Source: DATKQI01 sp035532755
Lineage (GTDB): Bacteria; Pseudomonadota; Alphaproteobacteria; Acetobacterales; Acetobacteraceae
Length of the DNA stretch: 17,491 nucleotides
Direction of reading: 5' to 3'
NCBI GenBank assembly: GCA_035532755.1
Contig: DATKQI010000202.1
Span: 1-17,491, forward strand
Part shown: positions 5,397-13,228 of the stretch, one piece after another
Position numbering within the stretch: the stretch's first letter is position 1
How the letters are laid out: every line of letters starts with the position of its first letter
The notes under the pieces: generated by a model
Databases searched by the model: none
Told to the model about the DNA's origin: nothing
Seen by the model: only the letters and a program-made list of their open reading frames with translations
Position numbers and translations under genes: made by a program

Positions 5397-6581
5397 TCAT
5401 CCTCGCAGCAGGCGGCGCGCGGCAAGGTTGCGCATCAGCGCGCCCGCGCCGAACACCCAGGGTTCGCAGGCATTCGCCGCCGCCATCCGGTTGACCAGGG
5501 AGCCGAGCTGCGGCGCCTCGATCGTCACGATGTCGCCGGTCTTGTGGGTGAAGCCCATTCCCGGCGCGTCGCGGTCTTCCACCGGGGCGAACATCGTGCC
5601 CAGGAACAGCACCGCGCCGTCCGGATACTGATGCTCGGCGTTGAGCATCTGCGATACCAGGTCGGCAGGATCGCGGCTGATCCGGGCGATGGAGGAATGG
5701 CCTTGCAGGCGGAACCCCTCCGGCCCCTCCACCGTCAGCGTCACCACCGTGCGGCGGATGTCGTCGAGCGAAAATCCGGCATCGAAGAAGCGCAGGAACG
5801 GGCCGATGGCGCAGGAGGCGTTGTTGTCCTTCGCCTTGCTCAGCAGCAGCGCCGAGCGCCCTTCGAAATCGCGCAGGTTCACGTCGTTGCCGAGCGTGGC
5901 GCCGACGATCCGGCCGGTGGAGGCGACAGCGAGCACCACCTCCGGCTCCGGGTTGTTCCAGGCCGATTTCGGGTGCAGCCCGGCCTCCGCCCCGGTGCCC
6001 ACCGCCGAGAGCGGCTGCGCCTTGGTGAAGATCTCCGCATCCGGGCCGATGCCCACTTCCAGATACTGGCTCCAGGCCCCCTGGCTGATCAGCACCGCCT
6101 TCAGCGCCGCCGCCTCGGCCGAGCCGGGCTTGAGGCGGGCGAGGTCGTCGCCCACCAGCCGCTGCACCTCCGCCCGGATCGCCGCGGCGGCACCGAGATC
6201 GCCGCGCGCGCGCTCCTCGATCACCCGCTCGATCATCGAGACGACGAAGGTGACGCCGGCCGCCTTGATCGCCTGGAGGTCGATCGGGGCCAGCAGCCAG
6301 GGCCGGTCCGCCCGGCGGGAGTCGCGCGGGGTGTTGGCGAGCAGGGCGGAGACCGGCCCGAGCGCCTCGCCCGCCGCGGCCCGCAGCGCCGCTGCCGGAT
6401 CGTCCGCCTCGCACAGGTCGCGCATGGTGGGAAAGCTGGCGGAGACGTCCACCGCCTCGCCGCCGCGCAGCGCCACCACCGACGGGCCGCCCCGATCCGG
6501 CCGCCACACGCGCCCGGCAAGGGCGGCCTGCGCGGCATCGGCCGGGAGCGAGGCTTTCAACGCGTCGTGCAGCGTGATCAT
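5397..6581 (-). CDS. Fumarylacetoacetate-hydrolase-fold enzyme, probable 2-keto-3-deoxy-D-xylonate dehydratase type
   Basis: A 394-aa FAH-superfamily protein. The carboxy two-thirds holds the metal site: SAWNNPEPEVVLAV (E212, E214), then LGNDVNLRDFEGRSALLLSK (D233) and AKDNNASCAIGPF. It ends in LGTMFAPVEDRD and GFTHKTGDIVTI. The long amino domain with LLAPIDLQAIKAAGVTF and IERVIEERARGD resembles, from memory, Caulobacter XylX (2-keto-3-deoxy-D-xylonate dehydratase, non-phosphorylative pentose oxidation). It does not resemble tyrosine-pathway FAH. No xylB/C/D/A-like genes lie nearby, so the substrate is unconfirmed; a related sugar-acid dehydratase or hydrolase is possible. AAGGA lies about ten bases before the ATG at 6581. 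It is on the same strand as the ATP-grasp gene, about 70 bases downstream of it. Confidence 0.82.
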   Translation of the reverse strand: MITLHDALKASLPADAAQAALAGRVWRPDRGGPSVVALRGGEAVDVSASFPTMRDLCEADDPAAALRAAAGEALGPVSALLANTPRDSRRADRPWLLAPIDLQAIKAAGVTFVVSMIERVIEERARGDLGAAAAIRAEVQRLVGDDLARLKPGSAEAAALKAVLISQGAWSQYLEVGIGPDAEIFTKAQPLSAVGTGAEAGLHPKSAWNNPEPEVVLAVASTGRIVGATLGNDVNLRDFEGRSALLLSKAKDNNASCAIGPFLRFFDAGFSLDDIRRTVVTLTVEGPEGFRLQGHSSIARISRDPADLVSQMLNAEHQYPDGAVLFLGTMFAPVEDRDAPGMGFTHKTGDIVTIEAPQLGSLVNRMAAANACEPWVFGAGALMRNLAARRLLRG

Positions 6582-6652
6582 CGGCGGCGAGTCCTTCCCA
6601 TGCGTGGGGCGGACTATTCACCGCTTCGAAGGTTGCGGAAAGGGTGGGGCGA

Positions 6653-7768
6653 TCAGTCGTTCAGCGGATAGGACGCCATCAGCCGCTTCTGCTCGCGCCA
6701 CAGCCGCCACACCTGCCGCACGCGGGCGGGGCGGTAGCCGCGGGCGCGGTTGACCGCGCCGATCTCGAAGGCGAGGCGATAGTGCATGAACTGGGCGGCA
6801 TAGGCTTCGCTGAGCGTCGTCGTCGGGTCCCAGATATGGGTCGCCTCCGATCCGGTGCCGTTCACCTCGATGATGCGGAACCCCTCGCCCCGGCGCAGCT
6901 CGGCGATGGAGCGGTAGCGCAGGTCGAACCGCCCGAAGTGGAAATCGGGCATCGAGCGGGCGATGGCCTCCATCCGCGCGGTCAACGCCGGGGTGACCAC
7001 GTGCGCGCCATTGCGGAAGATCGAGCCTTTCAGATGGTTGCCCACGAACACCAGCCGCACCACCTCGCCCGCCGCGGGCACCTCGTGCAGCCGGCCCGCG
7101 AGGCGGGGCAGGTACAGATGCGGGACAAGGCCCGCGCGGGCATCCGCCAGCACCAGCTCACGCAGCGTCGCCCGCCCGTCACCGATCACGATCGGGGCGG
7201 ATTTCAGCGTGACGGAGGTGATCCGCCCGGTCTTCTCGCCCGGCCGGCGGATGTAGAAGACGCCGGCCTCCCCGTCATGCGGCACCAGGGCTTGCAGCAC
7301 CACGCGCCGGGCGCGCGGGAAGGCGGCCAGATAGCGCGCCAGTTCGGCCCGGCCGGCTACCACCCGCACGCCGGTTCCGTTGCAGCCCACGTCCGGCTTC
7401 ACCACCAGCGGATAGGACAGCCCGGCGGCCGCCATCGCCGCCTCGGCCACGCGCAGATCATCGGCATCGGGGAAGGCGCCGGTCGCGGCCACGGTATAGG
7501 GCGCGACCCAATCGCGCCCCGGCCCGCCCATCTGGTCGAGGATGGAAACCTTCGATTCGCCGCACAGGCCGCCGGTTTCGATATGCGGGTTGGCCGCCGT
7601 CATCACCCCGAGCCCGCGATGGCGGATGGCCAGCCCCAGCCAATGGAGCACCACCGGCGCGTAGAACACCCAGTCGGGCCAGAACTCGAAGAACGAGACC
7701 GGCCGCGCCACCGCGCGGCGCGCCCGCAGCCGGGCCAGCAGGCCCTGGGCCAGCGGGGCATCACTCAT
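6653..7768 (-). CDS. ATP-grasp domain protein of unknown substrate
   Basis: A 371-aa protein. The ATP-grasp core runs from about residue 115 to 310: a nucleotide-binding lysine in YPLVVKPDVGCNGTGV (K124), the VLQALVP segment, and the carboxy-terminal metal site FGRFDLRY (D282) with IIEVNGTGSEATHIWDP (E301, N303). The family ligates a carboxylate to an amine or thiol through an acyl-phosphate. The amino region (FFEFWPDWVFYAPVVLHWLG, then ANPHIETGGLCGESK) is not the usual D-Ala-D-Ala ligase or RimK domain, and its aromatic stretch may contact a membrane. The ATG at 7768 overlaps the DedA stop as ATGA, so the two are translationally coupled. The open frame continuing to 8101 is read-through inside the DedA gene. 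Such genes are often labelled D-Ala-D-Ala ligase, which I do not support here. Confidence 0.83.
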   Translation of the reverse strand: MSDAPLAQGLLARLRARRAVARPVSFFEFWPDWVFYAPVVLHWLGLAIRHRGLGVMTAANPHIETGGLCGESKVSILDQMGGPGRDWVAPYTVAATGAFPDADDLRVAEAAMAAAGLSYPLVVKPDVGCNGTGVRVVAGRAELARYLAAFPRARRVVLQALVPHDGEAGVFYIRRPGEKTGRITSVTLKSAPIVIGDGRATLRELVLADARAGLVPHLYLPRLAGRLHEVPAAGEVVRLVFVGNHLKGSIFRNGAHVVTPALTARMEAIARSMPDFHFGRFDLRYRSIAELRRGEGFRIIEVNGTGSEATHIWDPTTTLSEAYAAQFMHYRLAFEIGAVNRARGYRPARVRQVWRLWREQKRLMASYPLND

Positions 7769-8346
7769 CGCTCGTCCGCCTTGTTGAAATGACTGGCAAC
7801 CATTCGCCCGGCGATGATGAGCACGATGCAGAACCCCGCGGCACCCGCCCAGCGCCAGGCGCCCAAATAGGTGAACAGAAGCTGCCCGACTCGCAGCGAC
7901 ACGCCGAACAGCAATGTCGTCCATACCAGCGTCGCCGCGATCGCCGCCAGCGCGAAGATGGTGAAGGAGGCGCGGAGAAACCCGCAGGTGGTATAGGTGG
8001 GCAGCCGCAGCCCCGGCAGGAACCGGCTGACCAGCACCACCCGCGCCAGCCGCCCTTTCAGCCAGTTGTGCCCCAGATCGCGCCGGTGCGGCGGGATCCA
8101 TTTCTCCGTCCAGGGCACCGCGGCGGCGAGCCGCCCCATGCCGTACAAGCCCAGATCGCCCATCACGATCCCGACATACAATGCCCCGAGGGCCACGGGC
8201 AACGATACCGCCCCGGCCTCCACCTGCATCGCGGCGAGCACCGTGGCCGCATCCTCCAGCACGAACGTCCCGCCAATGATGGCCGCCGCCTGGAACAGCG
8301 GGAAGCGGGCGGCGGCGTCCAGCAGGAACGTGAGGTAGGTGAACAT
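7765..8346 (-). CDS. DedA family (SNARE-associated) membrane protein
   Basis: A 193-aa polytopic inner-membrane protein. Family marks are an acidic pair in the first re-entrant region (GTFVLEDAAT, E31-D32), GDLGLYGMGR near 63-72, and the second motif VSRFLPGLRLPTYTTCGF (R108, P111, R114). Hydrophobic helices follow around residues 130-150 and 165-182. DedA proteins include lipid transporters such as undecaprenyl-phosphate and phosphatidylethanolamine flippases, and others tied to proton motive force and membrane-drug tolerance. The start is ATG 8346 (an in-frame TTG precedes it); no clear ribosome-binding site. It is divergent from the permease gene and coupled to the ATP-grasp gene, suggesting a joint envelope role. 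The substrate is unknown. Confidence 0.88.
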   Translation of the reverse strand: MFTYLTFLLDAAARFPLFQAAAIIGGTFVLEDAATVLAAMQVEAGAVSLPVALGALYVGIVMGDLGLYGMGRLAAAVPWTEKWIPPHRRDLGHNWLKGRLARVVLVSRFLPGLRLPTYTTCGFLRASFTIFALAAIAATLVWTTLLFGVSLRVGQLLFTYLGAWRWAGAAGFCIVLIIAGRMVASHFNKADER

Positions 8347-8572
8347 CAAGGGCCTGATGCAGTGGGGGCGGGCAGCACGGCCCGACCGAACCGAAACCGC
8401 CCCGGCGCGCCCTTCAGCAGACTACAGGATGAACATATCGCCTGAACCCCCCGATTTTCCAAGCCCCATGCCGTTCCACGTCACCGATGCGTGAAACCGG
8501 CAGCCCCTGGACGGGGCGAATCCGGATGAGGCGGGTTTTCGCGGGCTCGCCGCGCCATGGTAGGGAGCGGGG
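8347..8572. other. Divergent intergenic region between DedA and the permease
   Basis: No gene is recognised here. On the minus strand TTGGAA (8462-8457) and GATATG (8439-8434), 17 bases apart, form a weak promoter candidate for DedA. A GCCCC-TGGAC-GGGGC dyad lies near 8502-8516. No convincing promoter was found for the permease. Confidence 0.3.
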
Positions 8573-9799
8573 GTGGAAATCCTGCATCGCTTGCCGCAGT
8601 TCGCGGCCGTCCTGATCTTCCTGGCGACGTATCTCGTGGTCGCGATCGGCCGGCTGCCGGGCTTCCGGCTCGACCGGGCGGGGGCGGCCTTCCTGGGCGC
8701 GGCGCTGATGGTGGCGACCGGGGCGTTGAGCATGCAGCAGGCGCTGCGGGCGGTGGATTTCGACACCATCGCCCTGCTGCTGGGCATGATGATCCTGGTG
8801 GCGAACCTGCGCCTCGCCGGCTTCTTCCGCGTCGTCACGTCCCTGGCCGTGCGCCGGGCCGGCCATCCGCTGCTGCTGCTGGGCGCAATCGTGCTGGTCT
8901 CCGGCCTGCTGTCGGCGTTCCTGGTGAACGACACGATCTGCCTGGTGCTCACCCCGCTGGTGCTGGACGTGGTGCTGAAGCTGGAACGCCAGCCGGTGCC
9001 CTACCTGCTCGGGCTTGCAATGGCCTCCAACATCGGCAGCACGGCAACCATCACCGGCAACCCGCAGAACATCATCATCGGCAGCCTCTCCGGCATCTCC
9101 TACGGCCATTTCGCCGCCGTTCTGTCGCCGGTCGCGGCGATCGGCCTGGTGCTGACGGTGGGGCTGATCGCCCTGGTCTGGCGCGGCGAATTCCTGGTGC
9201 GCGCCCGCTTCACGGCCGATCCGCCACCTTCGCGGGCGCACGCGGGCATGATCGTCGAATCGCTGCTGGTCGCGGCCGGGCTCGTGGTCGCGTTCTTCGT
9301 CGGCGTGCGCCCGGCCAAGGCGGCGGTGGTCGGCGGCGGGCTGCTGCTGCTGACGCGGCGGGTGAAGAGCGAGAAGGTGTACGCCGAGATCGACTGGACC
9401 CTGCTGCTGATGTTCGCCGGCCTGTTCATCGTGGTGGCGGGGCTGGAGAAGGCGCTGCTGACCCCGGCGCTGATCCATCGGGTGGGCGCGCTGCACCTGG
9501 ATCGCACGGCGGTGCTGAGCGGCATCACTGCCGTGCTCTCCAACATCGTCAGCAACGTCCCCGCCGTGCTGGTGCTGCGGCCGTTCATCGCCGGGCTCGC
9601 CGATCCGGCGCATGCGTGGCTCGTAGTGGCGATGGCGGCCACGCTTGCCGGAAACTTCACCCTGCTGGGGTCGGTCGCCAACCTGATCGTCGCGCAGAAA
9701 GCCCGCGCGCGGGGGGTGGAGATCAGCTTCCGCGCCTATTTCCTCGTCGGCGCGCCGCTGACGGTGCTGACGATCCTGGTCGGAATCTGGCTGGTGTAG
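8573..9799 (+). CDS. SLC13/ArsB-type anion permease (YbiR-like)
   Basis: A 408-aa polytopic inner-membrane transporter of the ion-transporter superfamily. About ten hydrophobic segments are visible. The two inverted halves carry the substrate/ion motifs: first AFLVNDTICLVLTPLVLDV followed by ASNIGSTATITGNPQNIIIG, second SGITAVLSNIVSNVPAVLVL followed by AATLAGNFTLLGSVANLIVA. These N-D-T/N-V-P and S-N-I-G/T-L-G-S patterns mark CitM/ArsB/NhaD/SLC13 proteins. It is shorter than dicarboxylate DASS carriers and lacks TrkA-C insertions. The substrate (arsenite, citrate, sulfate or other) cannot be decided; no ars genes are near. The GTG start at 8573 is supported by GGGAG five to six bases upstream. 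It converges with nudC, 25 bases away. Confidence 0.85.
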   Translation: MEILHRLPQFAAVLIFLATYLVVAIGRLPGFRLDRAGAAFLGAALMVATGALSMQQALRAVDFDTIALLLGMMILVANLRLAGFFRVVTSLAVRRAGHPLLLLGAIVLVSGLLSAFLVNDTICLVLTPLVLDVVLKLERQPVPYLLGLAMASNIGSTATITGNPQNIIIGSLSGISYGHFAAVLSPVAAIGLVLTVGLIALVWRGEFLVRARFTADPPPSRAHAGMIVESLLVAAGLVVAFFVGVRPAKAAVVGGGLLLLTRRVKSEKVYAEIDWTLLLMFAGLFIVVAGLEKALLTPALIHRVGALHLDRTAVLSGITAVLSNIVSNVPAVLVLRPFIAGLADPAHAWLVVAMAATLAGNFTLLGSVANLIVAQKARARGVEISFRAYFLVGAPLTVLTILVGIWLV

Positions 9800-9824
9800 C
9801 CGGGCCTGCGTGCCTGCCGGCCTT

Positions 9825-10757
9825 TCAGCCCGCCTCCAGCCAGTCCTCGATCAGCCGCCGGGCGATCGAATCCCCCCGCGGCAGGCTGAACCCGCCCGCC
9901 GCCGGGTCGGCCAGCTCGGCGCGGGTGAACCAGCGCGCGTCGGCCAGCTCGTCCCGGTCGATGGTGATGGCCTCGCTCAGCGCCTCGGCGTGGAAGCCGA
10001 GCATGATGGAGGCGGGGAACGGCCAGGGCTGGCTCGAATGGTAGAACACCCGGCCCACGCGGATGCCCGCCTCCTCCGCCACCTCGCGCGCCACCGCTTC
10101 CTCCAGGCTCTCGCCCGGCTCCACGAAGCCGGCGAGGGTGGAATACATCGTCGCGTTCGGAAAGCGCTGGGAATGGCCCAGCAGGGCGCGGTCCTCATGC
10201 ACCACCAGCATGATCACGGCGGGGTCCGTGCGCGGGAAATGCTGGATGGCGCAGCCGGGGCAGGTCAGCACGTTGCCGGCGCTGCGCAGGGTGAGCGCCT
10301 CGCCGCAGGCGCTGCAGAAGCGGGTGCGCGCGCGCCAGTGCATCAGCCCGCGCGCATGCGCCAGGATCGCCGCGTCATCGGCCGGCAGCAGCCCGGCGGT
10401 GCCGCGCAGGTCGGCGAACGTCGCCTCCGCCGGCGGCAGCAGGTTCGGCGGCTCCGCCGCGGCGCTCAGATCCACGGCGAAGACGGGCCGCTCCCGCCAC
10501 AGCCCCAGAAAGGCCCAGGGCGCATCGTCCCCCTGCAACGCGGCAGCGGCCTCGCCGGAGAGGAACGCCGCCTCCGGCCGCCCGGCCTCCAGCCCGCGCA
10601 GCAGGAAGCGCGCCTGCCACACCGGCACGAACACGCTGTCCGCGCCCGCGCGCGCCTGCGCGATCCATTCGGCGGCCTCGCGGCGGATGGAGGCGCGGTC
10701 GAGCGGGCTGCCGGTATAGGCATTGGGGCGGCTGGGGCGGATCGGGAACATCGGCAT
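9825..10757 (-). CDS. nudC: NAD(+)/NADH pyrophosphatase (Nudix), also RNA-deNADding enzyme family
   Basis: A 310-aa enzyme that splits NADH/NAD+ into NMN(H) and AMP and in E. coli removes NAD caps from RNA. A four-cysteine zinc ribbon is visible (C148, C151, C166, C169 in FCSACGE and LTCPGCA). The Nudix box is GFVEPGESLEEAVAREVAEE with AGI (residues 210-232), and the NudC-specific SQPWPFPAS motif at 242-250 separates it from other Nudix proteins. The longer amino domain is typical of non-enterobacterial members. The start is ATG 10757 or ATG 10751; there is no strong ribosome-binding site. It is divergent from the ffs-dnaX block, and the repeated dyads lie in the shared upstream region. Confidence 0.94.
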   Translation of the reverse strand: MPMFPIRPSRPNAYTGSPLDRASIRREAAEWIAQARAGADSVFVPVWQARFLLRGLEAGRPEAAFLSGEAAAALQGDDAPWAFLGLWRERPVFAVDLSAAAEPPNLLPPAEATFADLRGTAGLLPADDAAILAHARGLMHWRARTRFCSACGEALTLRSAGNVLTCPGCAIQHFPRTDPAVIMLVVHEDRALLGHSQRFPNATMYSTLAGFVEPGESLEEAVAREVAEEAGIRVGRVFYHSSQPWPFPASIMLGFHAEALSEAITIDRDELADARWFTRAELADPAAGGFSLPRGDSIARRLIEDWLEAG

Positions 10758-10799
10758 CGAGATTTCGCACGCGCGCCGCCGCAGGGCAATGCGGGGTAT

Positions 10800-10849
10800 C
10801 TTGTGGTGTTCGCACCGAACGCGGGCACCTTGTGGCGTTCCCACGGAAC
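10800..10849. promoter_or_regulatory. Twin dyad repeats upstream of ffs (operator candidate)
   Basis: Two 21-base direct repeats, 10800-10820 and 10829-10849, differ at only four positions. Each ends in a perfect 13-base dyad: GTTCGCACCGAAC (10808-10820) and GTTCCCACGGAAC (10837-10849). Two of the differences are paired changes that keep the arms complementary. The 29-base period is close to three helical turns. They lie between nudC and ffs. Confidence 0.55.
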
Positions 10850-10860
10850 CATGATATGAA
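10830..10860 (+). promoter_or_regulatory. Possible promoter of ffs
   Basis: TATGAA (10855-10860) lies five bases before the likely 5' end of the SRP RNA, with TTGTGG (10830-10835) 19 bases upstream. Spacing is longer than ideal. The second dyad would fall in the spacer between the two hexamers. Confidence 0.3.
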
Positions 10861-10865
10861 GCGGT

Positions 10866-10964
10866 CGGGAGGTCGGCGGCGGACGAGCGCCTCGCCAACC
10901 CGGTCAGGTCCGGAAGGAAGCAGCCGCAACGAGTTCCCGCCCGGGTCGCCTGTCCGGCCTCCCA
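10866..10964 (+). ncRNA. ffs: Signal recognition particle RNA, small bacterial (4.5S) type
   Basis: The core holds the universal SRP domain IV: GGTCAGGTCCGGAAGGAAGC followed by AGCC, with the GGAA tetraloop at 10912-10915 and the asymmetric internal loop that binds Ffh M-domain. The ends pair: GGGAGGTCGG (10867-10876) with CCGGCCTCCC (10954-10963), with one G-U pair, giving a closed hairpin of about 99 bases. It sits directly before dnaX, as in many proteobacteria. The exact ends are estimated from base pairing. Confidence 0.93.
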
Positions 10965-11002
10965 CCCGGCAAACTGGCAGAAGGTGGCCGCCGCGGCGGC
11001 TG

Positions 11003-12889
11003 ATGGCAGCCCCGCGCATGGCAAGCCTGTTCGAGACCGATCCACCCCCGCCGCCGCCACTGCCATCAGGCCCCGGCCTGTTCGGCGAGGACGCACCCGC
11101 GGCTCCCGCGCCCCAGGCCCCGGCCTACCGGGTGCTGGCGCGCAAGTACCGCCCGGCGAACTTCGCCGACCTGATCGGGCAGGACGCGCTGGTCCGCACG
11201 CTGCGCAACGCGTTCGCGATGAACCGCATCGCGCACGCCTTCATGCTCACCGGCGTGCGCGGCGTGGGCAAGACCACCACCGCCCGCATCATCGCCCGCG
11301 CGCTGAACTGCATCGGGCCGGACGGCGCGGGCGGCCCCACCGCCGATCCGTGCGGCGTGTGCCCCAACTGCACCGCGATCCTCGCCGACCGCCACCCGGA
11401 CGTGGTGGAGATGGACGCCGCGAGCAACACCGGCGTGGACGACGTGCGCGAGATCATCGAGGCGACGCGCTTCCGCCCGCTGCAGGCGCGCGCCAAGGTG
11501 TTCGTGATCGACGAGGTGCACATGCTCTCCCGCAACGCCTTCAACGCCCTGTTGAAGACGCTGGAGGAGCCGCCGCCGCACGTGAAGTTCGTGTTCGCCA
11601 CCACCGAGATCCGCAAGGTGCCGGTCACCGTGCTCTCCCGCTGCCAGCGGTTCGACCTGCGGCGGGTGTCGGTGGCGGAGCTGTCCGCCCATTTCGCCCG
11701 CATCGCCGCGGCCGAGGCGGTGGCGGTCGATCCCGCGGCGATCGATCTGATCGCCCGCGCCGCCGACGGCTCGGTGCGGGACGGGCTTTCCCTGCTCGAC
11801 CAGGCGATCGCCACCGGCGCCGAGGAAGGCCCGATCACGGCCGCGGCGGTGATCGACATGCTGGGCCTCGCCGACCGTTCGGTCGCGTTCGACCTGATGG
11901 AGGCGCTGATGGCCGGCCGCCCGGCCGAGGCGCTCGCCATCACCGACCGGCTGCACGAATGCGGCGCGGACCTGGGCATGGTCCTGCACGACCTGCTGGA
12001 GCTGGCTCACACGCTCAGCCGGCTGAAATCCGTCCCCGCCCTGAAGGAGGGTGCGGAATTGCCGGAGGCCGAGCGCACCCGGGGCGCGGCGCTGGCTCAG
12101 CGCCTGTCGATCCCGGTGCTGGGCCGCGTGTGGCAGATGCTGCTGAAGGGTGTCGCGGAAGTGGAAGCCGCGCCGGACCGGCGTGCCGCGGCCGAGATGG
12201 TGCTGATCCGCCTGTGCCACGTGTCGGACCTGCCGCCGCCCGGCGAACTGGTGCGCCGGCTGTCCGCCCCGGGCGCGGATGCCGCCGCAACGCCGGCCGG
12301 CCCGCTGCCGCCGGGGCCGTCCGGCGGAGGCGCCCGCGCCGTCGTCAACGGCGGGCTGATCGCCGCGCCCGCCCCGCAGCCGGAAGGCCCGCGCCTTGCC
12401 GGCTACCGCGATGTGGTGGCGCTGGTCGGCGCCCGGCGGGAGGCGATGCTGCATGCGCATCTGCTGCATTCGGTGCATCTGGTGCGCTTCGCCCCGCCGG
12501 TGATCGAACTGCGGCCCGAGCCGGAAGCCCCGCGCGACCTCGCCGCCCGCCTCGCTGCGCTGCTGGCGGAAGCGACCGGCAGCCGCTGGACCATCGCCGT
12601 CTCCGCCGCCGAGGGCGAACCCACCCTCGCCGCCCAGGGCACGGCCGCCGACACCGCCCGCCGCGCCGCCGCGGCCGACCATCCCCTGATGCGCGCGATC
12701 CTCGATGCCTTCCCCGGCGCCCGCATCCAGGCGGTGCACGACCGCACCGCCGATGCCTACGGCCTGCCGCCCGAACCCATGCCCGCGCTGGGCGAACCCG
12801 ACATGCCGGAATTCGCCCCGCTTGACGCCGAGCTTGACGCCGAACCCGCCGATGGGGACCCGGCCGACGACGACCAGGAGGACTCATGA
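11003..12889 (+). CDS. dnaX: DNA polymerase III subunits gamma/tau
   Basis: A 628-aa clamp-loader ATPase that loads the beta clamp and joins the polymerase cores. After a Pro-rich amino leader comes AYRVLARKYRPANFADLIGQ, Walker A GVRGVGKTTTA (K90), and the zinc module C103, C117, C120, C123 (PCGVCPNC). Walker B VFVIDEVHML follows (~167-175), then LLKTLEEPPPHVKF, and the sensor/arginine-finger region VLSRCQRFDLRR. The carboxy half has the Ala/Pro linker and an acidic tail. The start is uncertain: ATG 11003 or ATG 11018; the frame is open back through ffs but that part is SRP RNA. No A-rich slippery site for a gamma frameshift was seen. The stop overlaps ybaB as ATGA. Confidence 0.95.
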   Translation: MAAPRMASLFETDPPPPPPLPSGPGLFGEDAPAAPAPQAPAYRVLARKYRPANFADLIGQDALVRTLRNAFAMNRIAHAFMLTGVRGVGKTTTARIIARALNCIGPDGAGGPTADPCGVCPNCTAILADRHPDVVEMDAASNTGVDDVREIIEATRFRPLQARAKVFVIDEVHMLSRNAFNALLKTLEEPPPHVKFVFATTEIRKVPVTVLSRCQRFDLRRVSVAELSAHFARIAAAEAVAVDPAAIDLIARAADGSVRDGLSLLDQAIATGAEEGPITAAAVIDMLGLADRSVAFDLMEALMAGRPAEALAITDRLHECGADLGMVLHDLLELAHTLSRLKSVPALKEGAELPEAERTRGAALAQRLSIPVLGRVWQMLLKGVAEVEAAPDRRAAAEMVLIRLCHVSDLPPPGELVRRLSAPGADAAATPAGPLPPGPSGGGARAVVNGGLIAAPAPQPEGPRLAGYRDVVALVGARREAMLHAHLLHSVHLVRFAPPVIELRPEPEAPRDLAARLAALLAEATGSRWTIAVSAAEGEPTLAAQGTAADTARRAAAADHPLMRAILDAFPGARIQAVHDRTADAYGLPPEPMPALGEPDMPEFAPLDAELDAEPADGDPADDDQEDS

Positions 12890-13209
12890 AGAATCTAGCC
12901 GGCCTGATGAAGCAGGCGAACCAGATGCAGCAGAAGATGGCGGAGGTGCAGGCGAAGCTGGAGGCGATGGAGATCGAGGGCGTCTCCGGCGCCGGCATGG
13001 TCAGCATCACGCTGAACGGCAAGGGCGAGATGAAGCGGGCGAAGATCGACCCGAAGCTTGCCGACCCGGCGGAGATGGAGATGCTGGAAGACCTCGTGCT
13101 CGCCGCGCACGCGGACGCGAAGCGCAAGGTCGAGGCGATGGCGGCGGAGGAGATGCAGAAAGTGACCGGCGGGTTGCAGCTTCCCGGCGGCATGAAGCTG
13201 CCGTTCTGA
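12886..13209 (+). CDS. YbaB/EbfC family nucleoid-associated protein
   Basis: A 107-aa dimeric DNA-binding protein of the YbaB/EbfC family, with an amino-terminal coiled helix (LMKQANQMQQKMAEVQAKLE) and the conserved middle GMVSITLNGKGEMKRAKIDP. It ends in GGLQLPGGMKLPF, the Gly/Pro tail typical of the family. Its ATG lies within the dnaX stop region (ATGA), and recR begins 19 bases after its stop. This dnaX-ybaB-recR order is among the most conserved in bacteria. The family is implicated in nucleoid structure and in recombination with RecR, but its exact job is not settled. Confidence 0.96.
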   Translation: MKNLAGLMKQANQMQQKMAEVQAKLEAMEIEGVSGAGMVSITLNGKGEMKRAKIDPKLADPAEMEMLEDLVLAAHADAKRKVEAMAAEEMQKVTGGLQLPGGMKLPF

Positions 13210-13228
13210 ACCGCCGCGACCCGCGCTG

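Noticed and set aside
6653..7768. D-alanine-D-alanine ligase
   Set aside because: Only the general ATP-grasp core is shared; the amino domain and the substrate-binding residues of Ddl are not recognisable.
8414..9613. 399-aa minus-strand open frame opposite the permease
   Set aside because: Composed of Gln/His/Asp/Arg repeats typical of the complement of a hydrophobic membrane protein; the plus frame is a clear transporter.
10808..10849. SOS (LexA) box upstream of ffs-dnaX
   Set aside because: Alphaproteobacterial LexA sites are direct repeats GTTC-N7-GTTC. Here the GTTC and GAAC halves are inverted with a 5-base gap, so LexA is not supported.
12200..12600. Programmed frameshift producing a short gamma form of DnaX
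   Set aside because: No run of A residues or other slippery heptamer followed by a stem-loop was seen in this GC-rich stretch.
11066..12739. 557-aa minus-strand open frame opposite dnaX
   Set aside because: Antisense shadow; the plus-strand frame has all DnaX motifs, and the minus product is His/Gln/Arg-rich without recognisable domains.
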